Assembly: GCF_003201775.1 (NCBI RefSeq)
Contig: NZ_QJJZ01000016.1
Location: 1 to 64,000 of the forward strand
Length of the DNA: 64,000 bases
Reading direction: 5' to 3'
DNA from: Arenibacter sp. ARW7G5Y1
Lineage (GTDB): Bacteria; Bacteroidota; Bacteroidia; Flavobacteriales; Flavobacteriaceae
Positions 1 through 9,424 of the stretch are shown piece after piece. A program made the position numbers and the translations under genes. Each line of letters begins with the position of its first letter. Position 1 is the first letter of the stretch. A model generated the notes under the pieces. The model searched no databases, was not told the origin of the DNA, and worked only from the letters and a program-made list of their open reading frames with translations.

Positions 1-60
1 ACCTCTAAAATTACCTGATCAACAAGGCAAGTTCAAAATAATATCAGAAAAACCGAAAAA

Positions 61-93
61 TAAAAGGTCGCCTAATTAGTTTTTAGACGACCT
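61..93 (-). terminator. rho-independent terminator of rpsA
   Basis: A stem of about 10 bp (65-74 with 84-93, one G-U pair) has a 9-nt loop and a short U run on the minus strand. It lies 27 bases past the rpsA stop codon, the expected place for its terminator. Confidence 0.6.
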
Positions 94-119
94 CTCCTCT
101 ATATCAATAACCTAAAAGC

Positions 120-1961
120 TTACTTCTTTTTCTTGTCGTTAGCCTCCATTTTATCTTTCAACGCCTGTAATGCTTCGTTGGCATCACCTATGGTAGGCTT
201 CGCTTCATCAGCAGAGGCTGCAGCTTTTTTAACGGCAGCTTTTACATTGCGTTGTTCCTCTTCTCTAAAGATAGCGGTATGACTGGCCACTACCCTTTTG
301 AATTCCTTGTTGAATTCAATGATCTTGAACTCGGCCTCTTCACCTTTTACCAATTTCTTGCCATCTTCTTTTTCCAAATGACGAGATGGTACAAAGGCAA
401 CGATATCCTCGTTAAAATCGATGGTTGCTCCTTTATCCACTATTTCAGCTATAGCTCCTTTGTGAACTGTATCCAAAGCAAACTCGGTTTCGTATTTATC
501 CCAAGGGTTTTCTGTGGTCTGTTTGTGTCCCAAACTTAGTTTACGACCATCCACATCCAATTCCAATACTTCAACTTCCAAAGTATCCCCAACGGTAACA
601 AACTCGGAAGGATGCTTGATTTTCTTGGTCCAAGAAAGATCCGAGATGTAGATCAACCCGTCTATTCCCTCTTCCAATTCAACAAACACACCGAAATTGG
701 TGAAATTACGAACAATACCTTTATGCTTGGATCCTACAGGATATTTACTAGTGATATCGGTCCATGGATCTGGAGTTAATTGCTTAATTCCGAGAGACAT
801 TTTACGGTCTTCCCTATCCAAGGTCAATACAACAGCTTCCACCTCGTCACCAACTTTTACGAAATCCTGAGCGGAACGCAAATGTGTGGACCAAGACATT
901 TCAGAAACGTGGATCAATCCTTCAACACCTTCTGCAACTTCGATAAATGCACCGTAGTCGGCAATAACCACTACCTTACCTTTAACCTTGTCTCCAATTT
1001 TGATATCTTCGCTAAGAGCATCCCAAGGATGTTTCTCCAATTGCTTAAGACCTAACTGGATTCTAGATTTGTTCTCATCGAAGTCAAGGATAACAACGTT
1101 CAATTTCTGATCCAATTCCACCACTTCATTAGGATGGTTGATTCTGCTCCAAGATAGGTCGGTAATGTGTACCAATCCATCAACACCGCCAAGATCGATA
1201 AAGACACCGTAAGAAGTAATGTTTTTAACAACACCTTCAAGTACCTGTCCTTTTTCCAATTGACCGATGATCTCTTTTTTCTGTTCTTCGATATCAGCCT
1301 CGATCAACGCCTTATGCGAAACAACTACGTTTTTGAATTCGTGGTTTATCTTAACCACTTTGAATTCCATAGTTTTGTTTACATATTGATCGTAATCACG
1401 GATAGGCTTAACATCTATTTGTGAACCTGGTAAGAATGCCTCAATTCCAAAAACATCCACGATCATTCCACCTTTGGTTCTGCATTTCACAAAACCACTA
1501 ACAATCTCTTCTTTGTCATGGGCCGCATTTACACGATCCCAAGCCATGATAGTTCTTGCCTTTCTATGTGAAAGCACCAACTGTCCACTTTTATCCTCAC
1601 GGATATCGATCAACACTTCTACTTTATCCCCAACCTTTAGGTCTGGATTGTATCGGAATTCGTTTAGTGAAATAACCCCTTCAGATTTGGCATTGATATC
1701 AATAATCGCCTCCCGTTCTGTAAGGTACACTACAGTTCCCTGTACAACTTCCTCATCTGCCGTATCCACAAAGTTTTCAGCGACCAAGCTTTCAAATTCC
1801 TTTAATTTGGAATCATCAACACGCTCTATTCCTTGCTCGTACTTGTCCCAATCAAAATTCTCCAAAAACTCTTTTGGATCCTGCGCTGGGGTTTCTACTT
1901 TTGTTTCTTGTGTAGCTTCGGTAGTTTCTTCTACCTCAACTGATGTTTTTTCTTCAGCCAT
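120..1961 (-). CDS. rpsA: 30S ribosomal protein S1
   Basis: RNA-binding ribosomal protein that helps the small subunit load and unfold mRNA. The 613-residue protein has an acidic N-terminal extension rich in Glu and Thr (about 1-60), then about six tandem S1 (OB-fold) repeats. Repeated signatures such as YGVFIDLGGVDGLVHITDLSW and FGVFVELEEGIDGLIYISDL recur roughly every 85 residues. It ends in a lysine-rich tail (DKKKK). Length and repeat number match Bacteroidota S1. In this phylum S1 is thought to matter for initiation because Shine-Dalgarno sequences are largely absent, and none is evident here. The gene is alone on its strand, with a promoter-like element about 120 bases upstream and a hairpin terminator downstream. 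Confidence 0.96.
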   Translation of the reverse strand: MAEEKTSVEVEETTEATQETKVETPAQDPKEFLENFDWDKYEQGIERVDDSKLKEFESLVAENFVDTADEEVVQGTVVYLTEREAIIDINAKSEGVISLNEFRYNPDLKVGDKVEVLIDIREDKSGQLVLSHRKARTIMAWDRVNAAHDKEEIVSGFVKCRTKGGMIVDVFGIEAFLPGSQIDVKPIRDYDQYVNKTMEFKVVKINHEFKNVVVSHKALIEADIEEQKKEIIGQLEKGQVLEGVVKNITSYGVFIDLGGVDGLVHITDLSWSRINHPNEVVELDQKLNVVILDFDENKSRIQLGLKQLEKHPWDALSEDIKIGDKVKGKVVVIADYGAFIEVAEGVEGLIHVSEMSWSTHLRSAQDFVKVGDEVEAVVLTLDREDRKMSLGIKQLTPDPWTDITSKYPVGSKHKGIVRNFTNFGVFVELEEGIDGLIYISDLSWTKKIKHPSEFVTVGDTLEVEVLELDVDGRKLSLGHKQTTENPWDKYETEFALDTVHKGAIAEIVDKGATIDFNEDIVAFVPSRHLEKEDGKKLVKGEEAEFKIIEFNKEFKRVVASHTAIFREEEQRNVKAAVKKAAASADEAKPTIGDANEALQALKDKMEANDKKKK

Positions 1962-2080
1962 TTGCTGATTATAAATTTGTATTCCATGGAGTTACAAGAG
2001 CTAACAATTACCACGAAAGAAGTTATATTGATTTTCTTTTGGTTCCTTTTTCCTCTCGATGCTTTGCTAAAAAAGGAGTG

Positions 2081-2110
2081 CAAAAATACAACTAAAAAAT
2101 GGTTTTACAA
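2081..2110 (-). promoter_or_regulatory. Bacteroidota-type promoter of rpsA
   Basis: On the minus strand TATTTTTG (2081-2088) matches the TANNTTTG -7 box known from Flavobacterium. A TTG (2108-2110) lies 19 bases further upstream as a -33 element. Transcription would start near 2075 and leave a leader of about 110 bases before rpsA. This is a consensus match by eye; no start-site data. Confidence 0.5.
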
Positions 2111-2224
2111 ACCTAAAAATGAGATGAATGACAATTACTTGACTATTTTCTGAAAATTGATAAAAACTATGCTTAGAATCCCTATCTTGAAGCAATAAAT
2201 ATTAATCGTTAAAAAAATACAATT

Positions 2225-2602
2225 ATGAGTGTTAAAGCAAAATATCAAGCTGTCTTAAACCTGGGCGAGCAATTAAAAATAAAGGACGGTGACGTAAGTG
2301 AGGAAGCGGGTATCCTTAAAATAAAAGGCCAGGCTGCAACCCAGTATGAGAAAAATCTTTTGTGGGATAAAATAAAGGAACTGGGCGGTGAAAATCCTTC
2401 GGACATCAAAGCCAATATTACCGTGGCCGATGAAAGCGTTTACCACCGACACACCGTAAAAAGTGGGGAATCCCTAAGCAAGATTGCCAAAAAATACTAT
2501 GGCGACCCTATGAAATACAAGAAAATTTTTGAGGCAAACACCAATATCCTTAAAAATCCTGATGTTATTCATCCAGACCAAGTTTTGGTTATCCCCAACT
2601 AA
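2225..2602 (+). CDS. BON/LysM domain protein (Kbp/YgaU-like)
   Basis: Small 125-residue protein with an N-terminal BON-like segment (about 5-65) and a C-terminal LysM domain (about 74-124, starting HTVKSGESLSKIAKKYYG and ending VLVIPN). This is the architecture of E. coli Kbp/YgaU, a cytoplasmic potassium-binding protein of the osmotic response. There is no signal peptide, which also agrees with Kbp rather than a cell-wall LysM protein. It stands alone between two minus-strand genes. Potassium binding is inferred from architecture only. Confidence 0.8.
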   Translation: MSVKAKYQAVLNLGEQLKIKDGDVSEEAGILKIKGQAATQYEKNLLWDKIKELGGENPSDIKANITVADESVYHRHTVKSGESLSKIAKKYYGDPMKYKKIFEANTNILKNPDVIHPDQVLVIPN

Positions 2603-2621
2603 GGGAAACATAAATTAATTT

Positions 2622-2665
2622 GGGCGCAGTCAGGGTTCTTGCCACAAGGCTTCCGGACTGCGCCC
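2622..2665. terminator. bidirectional terminator-like hairpin
   Basis: A perfect 10-bp GC-rich inverted repeat (GGGCGCAGTC at 2622-2631, GACTGCGCCC at 2656-2665) lies between the convergent LysM and cmk genes. The poly-U tract is weak on either side, so termination is inferred from position and symmetry. Confidence 0.5.
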
Positions 2666-2698
2666 TAATTGATATTTTCAAGATCAAACAAAAAAAAT

Positions 2699-3391
2699 CT
2701 ATTTTCCTTCAATTTTACGGAGCGCAAAATTATATATGCGTTCCAATTGCTCCTTTAGCCCCATATCACTGTTATCAAATTCTATAGCATCATCGGCCTT
2801 TCTCAAGGGTGAAAATTCTCGATGTGAATCAATATAATCCCGGGTTTGAACATTCTTCAACACCTCCTTGTAAGAGACCTTCTCCCCCTTGTCCAAAAGC
2901 TCCTTATATCTTCTAAACGCCCTAGTTTCTGGAGAAGCGGTCATAAAAATTTTAAATTCGGCATTGGGAAAAACAACGGTCCCTATATCCCTACCATCCA
3001 TTACAATGCCTTTTTCCTTACCCATTTCCTGTTGCATCCCCACCAATTTCAATCTAATCTTCTCAATAGTGGCAATCTTGCTGACTTGTTGTGAAACCGG
3101 CAAGGTCCGGATCTCTTTCTCCACATTTTCGCCATTGAGATACATTTCCGAAAACCCAAGGGATTTATTGTAGACAAATTTAAGGTCCACCTTGGGAAGG
3201 GCATCCACCAATCCTTCCAGATCGTCCGTTTCGCCTCCAATAAAACCTTCGCGCATAGCATAAAGTGTTACCGCCCTGTACATGGCCCCTGTATCTACAT
3301 AAACGTAATCCAATGCCTTTGCCAACTGTTTGGCAATAGTACTTTTTCCTGTAGAGGAATATCCATCAATAGCAATAGTAATCTTTCCCAT
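2699..3391 (-). CDS. cmk: (d)CMP (cytidylate) kinase
   Basis: Phosphorylates CMP and dCMP with ATP in pyrimidine nucleotide metabolism. The 230-residue protein begins MGKITIAIDGYSSTGKSTIAK, which carries the Walker A loop GYSSTGKST close to the start. It keeps the Cmk signatures VDTGAMYRAVTLYA and MDGRDIGTVVFPNAEFKIF. The frame is open 15 codons further upstream (to 3436), but those residues are not Cmk-like, so I chose the ATG whose complement is at 3389-3391. It lies upstream of lon on the same strand, separated by a strong hairpin at 3478-3517. Confidence 0.95.
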   Translation of the reverse strand: MGKITIAIDGYSSTGKSTIAKQLAKALDYVYVDTGAMYRAVTLYAMREGFIGGETDDLEGLVDALPKVDLKFVYNKSLGFSEMYLNGENVEKEIRTLPVSQQVSKIATIEKIRLKLVGMQQEMGKEKGIVMDGRDIGTVVFPNAEFKIFMTASPETRAFRRYKELLDKGEKVSYKEVLKNVQTRDYIDSHREFSPLRKADDAIEFDNSDMGLKEQLERIYNFALRKIEGK

Positions 3392-3477
3392 AAGTTTAAA
3401 AATAGTAAGAATTGCCCAATTGCACGGTATTGACAATCCTAAAAATTAACATTTTTACAAAAGGAATCCCCCTCTAA

Positions 3478-3517
3478 ATCAAAAGTACCTACCAATCGCC
3501 CAGTAGGTACTTTTGAT
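3478..3517 (-). terminator. terminator hairpin after lon
   Basis: A perfect 15-bp inverted repeat (3478-3492 with 3503-3517) has a 10-nt loop. It sits 22 bases past the lon stop on the minus strand and upstream of cmk is not affected by it, since cmk reads on from 3391 downwards. The A/T-rich outer arms could serve either strand. Confidence 0.65.
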
Positions 3518-3538
3518 GCATGTCTTTAAACAACCTTT

Positions 3539-5989
3539 TTAAAGTTGCTTTGGATTTTTAACGGACTCATCGGTAATGGCTATATCAATAACCTCCTGCA
3601 TGTCATTCACATAATGAAAAGTAAGCCCCTTTAAATAATCCTCCTTGATTTCCAAAATATCCTTCCTGTTATCCTCACATAGTATGATCTCCTTAATTTT
3701 CGCCCTCTTGGCTGCCAAAATCTTTTCCTTTATCCCTCCAACAGGGAGCACTTTCCCCCTTAAGGTAATTTCTCCAGTCATGGCCAGACTCTTTTTTATT
3801 TTCTTCTGGGTAAACAAGGATACCAGGGAAGTTAACATGGTAATCCCCGCACTGGGTCCGTCTTTTGGAGTAGCCCCTTCCGGAACGTGGATATGCACAT
3901 TGTATTTATCAAATACCTCTGGGTCAATTCCATATCTGTCAGAATTGGATTTGATGTACTCCATCGCTATCGTGGCCGACTCCTTCATCACCGTACCCAA
4001 GTTACCGGTAATGGTCAGATTCCCTTTTCCTTTGGACAAAATGGACTCTATAAACAAAATATCGCCACCAACACTGGTCCAGGCCAATCCCGTAACCACC
4101 CCGGCAACATCATTATTCTCGTATTTATCCCTTTCCATTCGCGCAGGCCCCAAAACCTTTTCAACATCTTCAAAGGAAACCTTTTGGTTGTACTCCTCAT
4201 CCATTGCTATGGATTTAGCGGCATGCCGCACCATTTTTGCTATTTGTTTTTCCAAAGACCTCACCCCGGATTCCCTAGTGTAGCCCTCTACAATCTTCTC
4301 CAATTGGGGTTTGCCAATTTTCAAATGGCTTACATTTAGTCCATGCTCCTTCAACTGCTTTGGCAATAGATGCCTCTTTGCAATTTCCACCTTTTCCTCT
4401 ATGGTATACCCGGTTACGTGAATAATTTCCATTCTATCCCGCAGGGCTGGTTGTATTTCGGACAAGCTATTGGCCGTTGCAATGAACATTACTTTGGACA
4501 GGTCATAGCCCATTTCCAAAAAGTTATCATGAAACTCATTGTTCTGTTCCGGATCCAAAACCTCCAACATTGCAGAGGAAGGATCGCCCTGATGGCTATT
4601 GGACAGTTTATCAATTTCATCCAAAATAAAGACAGGGTTGGATTTACCGGCCTTTTTTAAACTTTGAATAATTCTACCTGGCATGGCTCCAATATAGGTT
4701 TTACGGTGCCCTCGAATCTCGGCCTCGTCCCTGAGACCACCCAGGGAAATTCGCACATATTCCCTTCCCAGTGCTTCGGCCACAGATTTACCCAAAGAGG
4801 TTTTACCAACTCCCGGAGGTCCATAAAGACAAAGGATGGGCGATTTCATATCATTCCGCAATTTTAGCACAGCCAAATATTCAATTATCCTTCTTTTTAC
4901 ATCCTCCAGACCATAATGGTCCCTATCCAGTATTTTTTGGGCCCTTTTTAAATCGAACTTATCCTTGGAATATTCATTCCAGGGAAGATCCAAGAACAGA
5001 TCCAAGTAATTGCGTTGAATGGAATATTCCGCTACCTGCGGATTCATCCGCTGCATTTTGGCCAATTCCTTTTCAAAATGCTCGGCAACGGTTTTGTTCC
5101 ACTTCTTCTTTTTGGCCCTTAACCTCATCTCATCAACTTCTTCCTCATATGAGAGGCCGCCCAATTCCTCTTGGATCGTTTTCATCTGTTGATGAAGATA
5201 GTACTCCCGTTGTTGCTGATCCATATCACTTCGCACCTTGGACTGAATGTCATTTTTCAGTTCCAGCTTCTGAAGCTCAATGTTCATATATTTAAGAGTG
5301 GCCAATGCACGATCCTGTAAACTGCCTATCTCCAGTAATTCCTGTTTGTCCTTTACATTCAAATTTAGGTTGGAGGAGACAAAGTTTATCAAAAAAGAAT
5401 CGCTCTGAATATTCTTTATGGCAAAGGACGCCTCACTGGGAATATTGGGATTATCCCTAATAATCTGTAATGACAATTCTTTTATAGTATCTATGATTGC
5501 CCTAAATTCCTTGTCGTCACCTGCAGGCCTAACTTCGGTAGTTTCCCTTACAGTAGCCGTGATATAAGGCTTTTCGGTAAGCACTTCGGCCACTTCGAAG
5601 CGTTTTTTGCCCTGAATGATGACGGTGGTATTTCCATCGGGCATTTGAAGCACCCTTAGAATTCTTGCCACAGTCCCCAAAGTATTGATATCCTTTACAC
5701 CAGGATTCTCTGTTTCCTCATCCTTTTGGGCCACCACACCAATCACCTTGGATCCGTTATTGGCATCCTTTATCAACTTAATGGATTTATCCCTTCCCGC
5801 TGTAATTGGAATAACTACTCCGGGAAACAGCACAGTATTGCGCAACGGCAATATAGGCAAGGTTTCCGGCAAATTTTCATTATTGATTTCCTCCTCATCT
5901 TCAGGTGTCATCAAGGGTATTAACTCTGCATCCTCATCTATCCCGTGCAATGACATAGTGTCAAATTGTATGTTTTTTGTTTTAGCCAT
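3539..5989 (-). CDS. lon: ATP-dependent Lon protease (LonA)
   Basis: Cytoplasmic AAA+ serine protease that degrades misfolded and regulatory proteins. The 816-residue chain has an N-terminal LON substrate-binding domain (about 42-250, [19 protein letters not shown]), a coiled linker, an AAA+ module with Walker A GPPGVGKT (about 390-397) and Walker B FILDEID (about 454-460), and a C-terminal protease domain. The catalytic Ser lies in KDGPSAG (about 713) and the Lys in GGIKEK (about 754). All parts of LonA are intact and the length is typical. It begins with an acidic stretch before the LON domain, common in Bacteroidota. Confidence 0.97.
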   Translation of the reverse strand: MAKTKNIQFDTMSLHGIDEDAELIPLMTPEDEEEINNENLPETLPILPLRNTVLFPGVVIPITAGRDKSIKLIKDANNGSKVIGVVAQKDEETENPGVKDINTLGTVARILRVLQMPDGNTTVIIQGKKRFEVAEVLTEKPYITATVRETTEVRPAGDDKEFRAIIDTIKELSLQIIRDNPNIPSEASFAIKNIQSDSFLINFVSSNLNLNVKDKQELLEIGSLQDRALATLKYMNIELQKLELKNDIQSKVRSDMDQQQREYYLHQQMKTIQEELGGLSYEEEVDEMRLRAKKKKWNKTVAEHFEKELAKMQRMNPQVAEYSIQRNYLDLFLDLPWNEYSKDKFDLKRAQKILDRDHYGLEDVKRRIIEYLAVLKLRNDMKSPILCLYGPPGVGKTSLGKSVAEALGREYVRISLGGLRDEAEIRGHRKTYIGAMPGRIIQSLKKAGKSNPVFILDEIDKLSNSHQGDPSSAMLEVLDPEQNNEFHDNFLEMGYDLSKVMFIATANSLSEIQPALRDRMEIIHVTGYTIEEKVEIAKRHLLPKQLKEHGLNVSHLKIGKPQLEKIVEGYTRESGVRSLEKQIAKMVRHAAKSIAMDEEYNQKVSFEDVEKVLGPARMERDKYENNDVAGVVTGLAWTSVGGDILFIESILSKGKGNLTITGNLGTVMKESATIAMEYIKSNSDRYGIDPEVFDKYNVHIHVPEGATPKDGPSAGITMLTSLVSLFTQKKIKKSLAMTGEITLRGKVLPVGGIKEKILAAKRAKIKEIILCEDNRKDILEIKEDYLKGLTFHYVNDMQEVIDIAITDESVKNPKQL

Positions 5990-6054
5990 ATTCTAATTTC
6001 GGTCATTCTGTCATTCAAAGACAGAGAAACAATTTATATTTAATCCTACATATG

Positions 6055-6081
6055 CCTCCTTTCCCTATAAAAATAAGGAGG
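6055..6081. repeat. hairpin between lon and the sigma operon
   Basis: A 7-bp inverted repeat (CCTCCTT at 6055-6061, AAGGAGG at 6075-6081) lies in the divergent gap between lon and the sigma-factor gene. It has no poly-U tract. It could be a leader structure or an operator; nothing in the sequence decides. Confidence 0.3.
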
Positions 6082-6207
6082 TTGAGGATTCTAGCATTTC
6101 CTTTCATTTCTATTTGGGCAATTCTTATGCCAACAAATAAAATCTTTTTAGAAATAAACTGTAACATTCCATAAATTACCTCATCTATTAAGCAAACCAA
6201 TACCTTT

Positions 6208-6771
6208 TTGAGCCTAGAAAAGAGACATATTGATGAACTGTTACCACTGTGCTTAAAGGGTAACCGCAACGCGCAACTAGAAATTTACAATCGCTATTAC
6301 AAGGGAATGTACAATGTTTCCCATAGGATCGTAAAAGATAGCGCCATTGCAGAAGATGTAATGCAGGAATCGTTATTAAGCGCACTGACCAAACTGGACC
6401 AATTTAAGGGAGAAGTTACCTTTGGGGCCTGGTTAAAACGGATTGTGGTCAACAACAGTATCCTTCAATATAAAAAGAGGTTAAAACGCCAGGAAGTTGA
6501 TCTTGGAAGTGTAATGTACAAGGTCGAAGACAATGATGGATATGTCCCAGATAATGGAATGATTGAACTAAAGGCTCAAAAAGTGATTGAAACCATGAAG
6601 CTGTTAAAAGACAATTACAGAATTTCTTTGACCTTACATTTAATTGAAGGATACGATTACGAAGAAATTTGTGAAATAATGAATTTGAGTTACGCCAATT
6701 GCCGTACAATGATTTCAAGGGCAAAAGAAAGCCTGAGACAAAAATTAAATACCACATACTATGGAAGTTGA
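6208..6771 (+). CDS. RNA polymerase sigma factor, sigma-70 family (ECF-like)
   Basis: Directs RNA polymerase to a specific set of promoters. The 187-residue protein has a sigma region 2 (about 22-92, with the typical AEDVMQESLLSALTKL and FGAWLKRIVVNNS) and a region 4 helix-turn-helix (about 140-182, YDYEEICEIMNLSYANCRTMISRAKESL). No region 1 or 3 is present, so it is of the ECF type. The start appears to be a TTG: the frame has no ATG between the upstream stop at 6172-6174 and region 2. Its end overlaps the next gene by 11 bases, which points to translational coupling with a probable anti-sigma factor. Confidence 0.88.
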   Translation: MSLEKRHIDELLPLCLKGNRNAQLEIYNRYYKGMYNVSHRIVKDSAIAEDVMQESLLSALTKLDQFKGEVTFGAWLKRIVVNNSILQYKKRLKRQEVDLGSVMYKVEDNDGYVPDNGMIELKAQKVIETMKLLKDNYRISLTLHLIEGYDYEEICEIMNLSYANCRTMISRAKESLRQKLNTTYYGS

Positions 6772-7321
6772 TCCTATAGAAAAACTGTTTGGGGAATTAA
6801 AAGGCTCCTTTGACACAGCTGAACCAACAGATGGCCACAGACTTCGTTTCTTGGCAAAATTGGAAGCCTCTGCAACAGGGAAAACAAAATTAAAAAGGAA
6901 CCGTGTAATATGGAAGCCGCTAACCGTAGCTGCCACCTTGCTGTTACTTTGCACTATAGGCTACAATTACCTTTATACATCCCCAAGCGTGCAGCAGCAG
7001 GTTTCCAAAATTTCGCCGGAAATCACCAACACCGAATTTTATTTTGCCAGTGTAATAGAGGATCAGATAAAAAAGATGCAAAATGAAAGTACCCCCGAGA
7101 CCCAAAAATTGATTGCCGATACCATGATTCAACTTAGAAACTTGGATAGCGATTACAAAAAGATGGAACGGGACCTATTGGATGGCGGTAATAGCAAACT
7201 AATTTTAAGCGCCATGATCACCAATTTTCAGACCAGAATAGATTTGCTCAACGAAGTGCTGGAACAAATTGAAGAAATTAAGAACTTAAAAAAATACAAA
7301 AATGAAAATATTACAGCTTAG
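6761..7321 (+). CDS. single-span membrane protein, probable anti-sigma factor
   Basis: A 186-residue protein with a cytoplasmic N-terminal part (about 1-48), one membrane segment (about 51-70, PLTVAATLLLLCTIGYNYLY) and an outer helical, charged C-terminal part with coiled-coil character (about 90-180). The N-terminus lacks the ZAS zinc motif (HxxxCxxC) of classical anti-sigma factors. Role is inferred from its position: it overlaps the sigma gene by 11 bases and the next gene by 20. The same order of sigma, one-span protein and DUF4097/GIN proteins is common in Flavobacteriaceae. Confidence 0.65.
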   Translation: MEVDPIEKLFGELKGSFDTAEPTDGHRLRFLAKLEASATGKTKLKRNRVIWKPLTVAATLLLLCTIGYNYLYTSPSVQQQVSKISPEITNTEFYFASVIEDQIKKMQNESTPETQKLIADTMIQLRNLDSDYKKMERDLLDGGNSKLILSAMITNFQTRIDLLNEVLEQIEEIKNLKKYKNENITA

Positions 7322-8393
7322 TTATATACTTACCCTCTTATGGCTTGCTCCCATCAATTCCTTTTGCAACAATGATATGCCCAGAGGAAAGTACACCAAG
7401 GAAAAAACACTTAAAAAAGAGTACAAAGTAAATTTGGATGCCTTACTTAAAATAGACAATAGCTATGGAAATTTAAATATTACCTCCTGGAACCAGGATA
7501 GGGTAACCATAGAGGTCCATATTAAGACCACAGGCGACAATGAAGATAAGGTTCAACGCAAACTGGATGAAATTACAGTGGATTTTGAGGGCAGCAGCAC
7601 TATGGTTTCCGCCGCTACTATCTTCAAAAAGGAAAGAAACAGTTGGGGATGGAATTGGGGCAACAGCAATAATGTAAATATGCAGGTAAACTATACGGTT
7701 AAAATCCCCATTAAGAACAGTGTTAACCTTAACAACGATTACGGCAGTATTATTCTTGACAGAATAGACGGACATGCCAAAATAAACTGCGATTATGGCC
7801 GATTGGAAATTGGGGAGTTGCACGGGAGAAGCAACCAATTATCCTTCGATTATACTTCCAAATCTACCATTGGCTATATAAACAGCGGTAAAATCAATGC
7901 CGATTATTCCGGTTTTACCATTGAAAAGGCAGGGAGTCTGGATATTGTTGCCGATTATACCAATGCCACGATACAAACCATGGAAGACCTGTCCTATGTC
8001 TGCGATTATGGCAAATTGGAAATAAAGCAAGCCAGAAATATTCAAGGAAATGGCGATTATATAAATGTTAGCCTGGGGAGCGTACACGGCAACGTGGATA
8101 TAAAATCGAGCTACGGGTCCGTTAAAATTGATGAAATGGCGCATGATGCCAAAAACCTTCAGTTAAATACGGATTATACCGGCATCAAAATAGGGTACTC
8201 CCCAAATTATCATTTCAATTTTGAAATTGAAACAAAATATGCCGGCGTAGATGGAAAGGACGAATTCGAAATAAACATTAGCAACGAAAAATCCAACCAA
8301 AATTATTTTAAGGGCTATTACGGGAGTCAAAACAGTGGTAACCTAATGACTATCACCAGTGAATATGGCGGGATTTCATTTCATAAAAAATAA
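7302..8393 (+). CDS. exported DUF4097-type repeat protein
   Basis: The 363-residue protein has a signal peptide (about 1-22, ending near NSFCNN) and a long repetitive body. Strands carrying DYG, DYT or DYS alternate with short turns, for instance NNDYGSIILDRIDG, NCDYGRLEIGELHG, NADYSGFTI and SSYGSVKIDEM, about every 20 residues. This is the pattern of the DUF4097 putative adhesin family, expected to fold as a right-handed beta-helix. It follows the sigma and anti-sigma genes with a 20-base overlap. It is therefore likely both co-transcribed with them and a candidate output of the regulon. Surface exposure and adhesion are family-level guesses. Confidence 0.75.
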   Translation: MKILQLSYILTLLWLAPINSFCNNDMPRGKYTKEKTLKKEYKVNLDALLKIDNSYGNLNITSWNQDRVTIEVHIKTTGDNEDKVQRKLDEITVDFEGSSTMVSAATIFKKERNSWGWNWGNSNNVNMQVNYTVKIPIKNSVNLNNDYGSIILDRIDGHAKINCDYGRLEIGELHGRSNQLSFDYTSKSTIGYINSGKINADYSGFTIEKAGSLDIVADYTNATIQTMEDLSYVCDYGKLEIKQARNIQGNGDYINVSLGSVHGNVDIKSSYGSVKIDEMAHDAKNLQLNTDYTGIKIGYSPNYHFNFEIETKYAGVDGKDEFEINISNEKSNQNYFKGYYGSQNSGNLMTITSEYGGISFHKK

Positions 8394-8409
8394 GATTGAA
8401 CATTTAAAG

Positions 8410-9144
8410 ATGAAACATTTAACAACCACCTTACTTGGTCTTTTAATAATGGGCTGCCTCACCTCCCAAAAAAACCACAAGATTAACGGGAACGGCCATC
8501 AGGTTACCCTTGAGAGAACAACGAAAGACTATGATGAAATTGCGATTTCAGGTTTCTTCGATGTTGCATTGGTAGAAGGCAAAGAGGGCATGATCACATT
8601 GAAGGGGGAACAAAATATTTTGGACCATATTACAACCGAAGTTCATGGCAATAAATTAACGATAAAGATTAAAAATGGGTATCACTTAAAACCATCCTCT
8701 TGGAGAAAAGGGGTTTCCATAACCATTCCTGTAGAAAGTATAAGTGCCTTGAGCTTGTCCGGTTCGGGGGATATTGTTGGCGAAACTACCTTGGTTGCCG
8801 ATAATTTTGAAACCACTATGTCCGGCTCCGGGGACATTAGCCTTGCTCTGGACGTAAAATCCCTGAAAGCAAGCATTTCCGGTTCCGGGGATATGGTCCT
8901 AAGTGGAGAAACCAGAGATTTTGACGTATCCATCTCAGGATCCGGTGATATCGATGCCTATGACCTTATTGCCGACAATGTGGATGCCTCGGTATCGGGT
9001 TCGGCCAATGTTAAGGTAACAGCCAATAGGGGGATTAATGCAAGGGTATCTGGATCGGGCGATATAGATTATCGGGGCAATCCTGAAAAAATCAGCACAA
9101 AAGTTTCGGGATCGGGGGATATCACAAAGGTTTCATTCAAATAA
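8410..9144 (+). CDS. GIN-domain (DUF2807) lipoprotein with SGSGD repeats
   Basis: A 244-residue lipoprotein: the signal peptide ends in a lipobox LIMGC with Cys16. The body is a head-GIN domain (DUF2807) with six copies of SGSGD plus one SGSAN, spaced about 18-20 residues apart, as in a beta-helix with one turn per repeat. The frame extends 17 codons upstream to 8359, inside the preceding gene. I chose the ATG at 8410 because it directly precedes a canonical lipoprotein signal. It starts 16 bases after the DUF4097 gene and is the last gene of the sigma operon, ahead of a terminator. Function unknown; an envelope or adhesion role is proposed for the family. Confidence 0.82.
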   Translation: MKHLTTTLLGLLIMGCLTSQKNHKINGNGHQVTLERTTKDYDEIAISGFFDVALVEGKEGMITLKGEQNILDHITTEVHGNKLTIKIKNGYHLKPSSWRKGVSITIPVESISALSLSGSGDIVGETTLVADNFETTMSGSGDISLALDVKSLKASISGSGDMVLSGETRDFDVSISGSGDIDAYDLIADNVDASVSGSANVKVTANRGINARVSGSGDIDYRGNPEKISTKVSGSGDITKVSFK

Positions 9145-9220
9145 AAACAATATACTAAGTTATAGGAAGCCTTTTAAGGGATCGGGTCCAAATCCAAGAG
9201 CACCAATAAAGAATGCTAAT

Positions 9221-9255
9221 AAAAAATAACGGAGATAAAACTCCGTTATTTTTTT
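9221..9255 (+). terminator. rho-independent terminator of the sigma operon
   Basis: AATAACGGAG (9225-9234) pairs with CTCCGTTATT (9241-9250) around a 6-nt loop, flanked by an A run and a T run. It is a textbook intrinsic terminator about 80 bases after the GIN gene. The rest of 9145-9424 shows no gene; a possible -7 box TAAATTTG at 9363-9370 precedes the next gene. Confidence 0.8.
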
Positions 9256-9424
9256 GTTCCATTTTTAATATTTCCTTTTTACGTGTAGAGAATAATCGGA
9301 TAAATACCATAATTGGGTCCATATAAATATATTAAGTAATTCTCATTCGAATACTAAATGCCTAAATTTGTAACATTATGTACTTCTTAGCTATCATAAA
9401 TTTAAATACACTTCGATCCAGACA

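Noticed and set aside
1474-1968. 164-residue plus-strand frame opposite rpsA
   Set aside because: It is the reverse complement of a highly conserved gene, low in complexity and Ser/Thr-rich; a shadow frame.
3392-3436. Upstream start for cmk
   Set aside because: The 15 extra residues have no Cmk similarity; the P-loop normally lies within the first 20 residues.
3645-4283. 212-residue plus-strand frame inside lon
   Set aside because: Antisense shadow of the protease; no family resemblance and no promoter.
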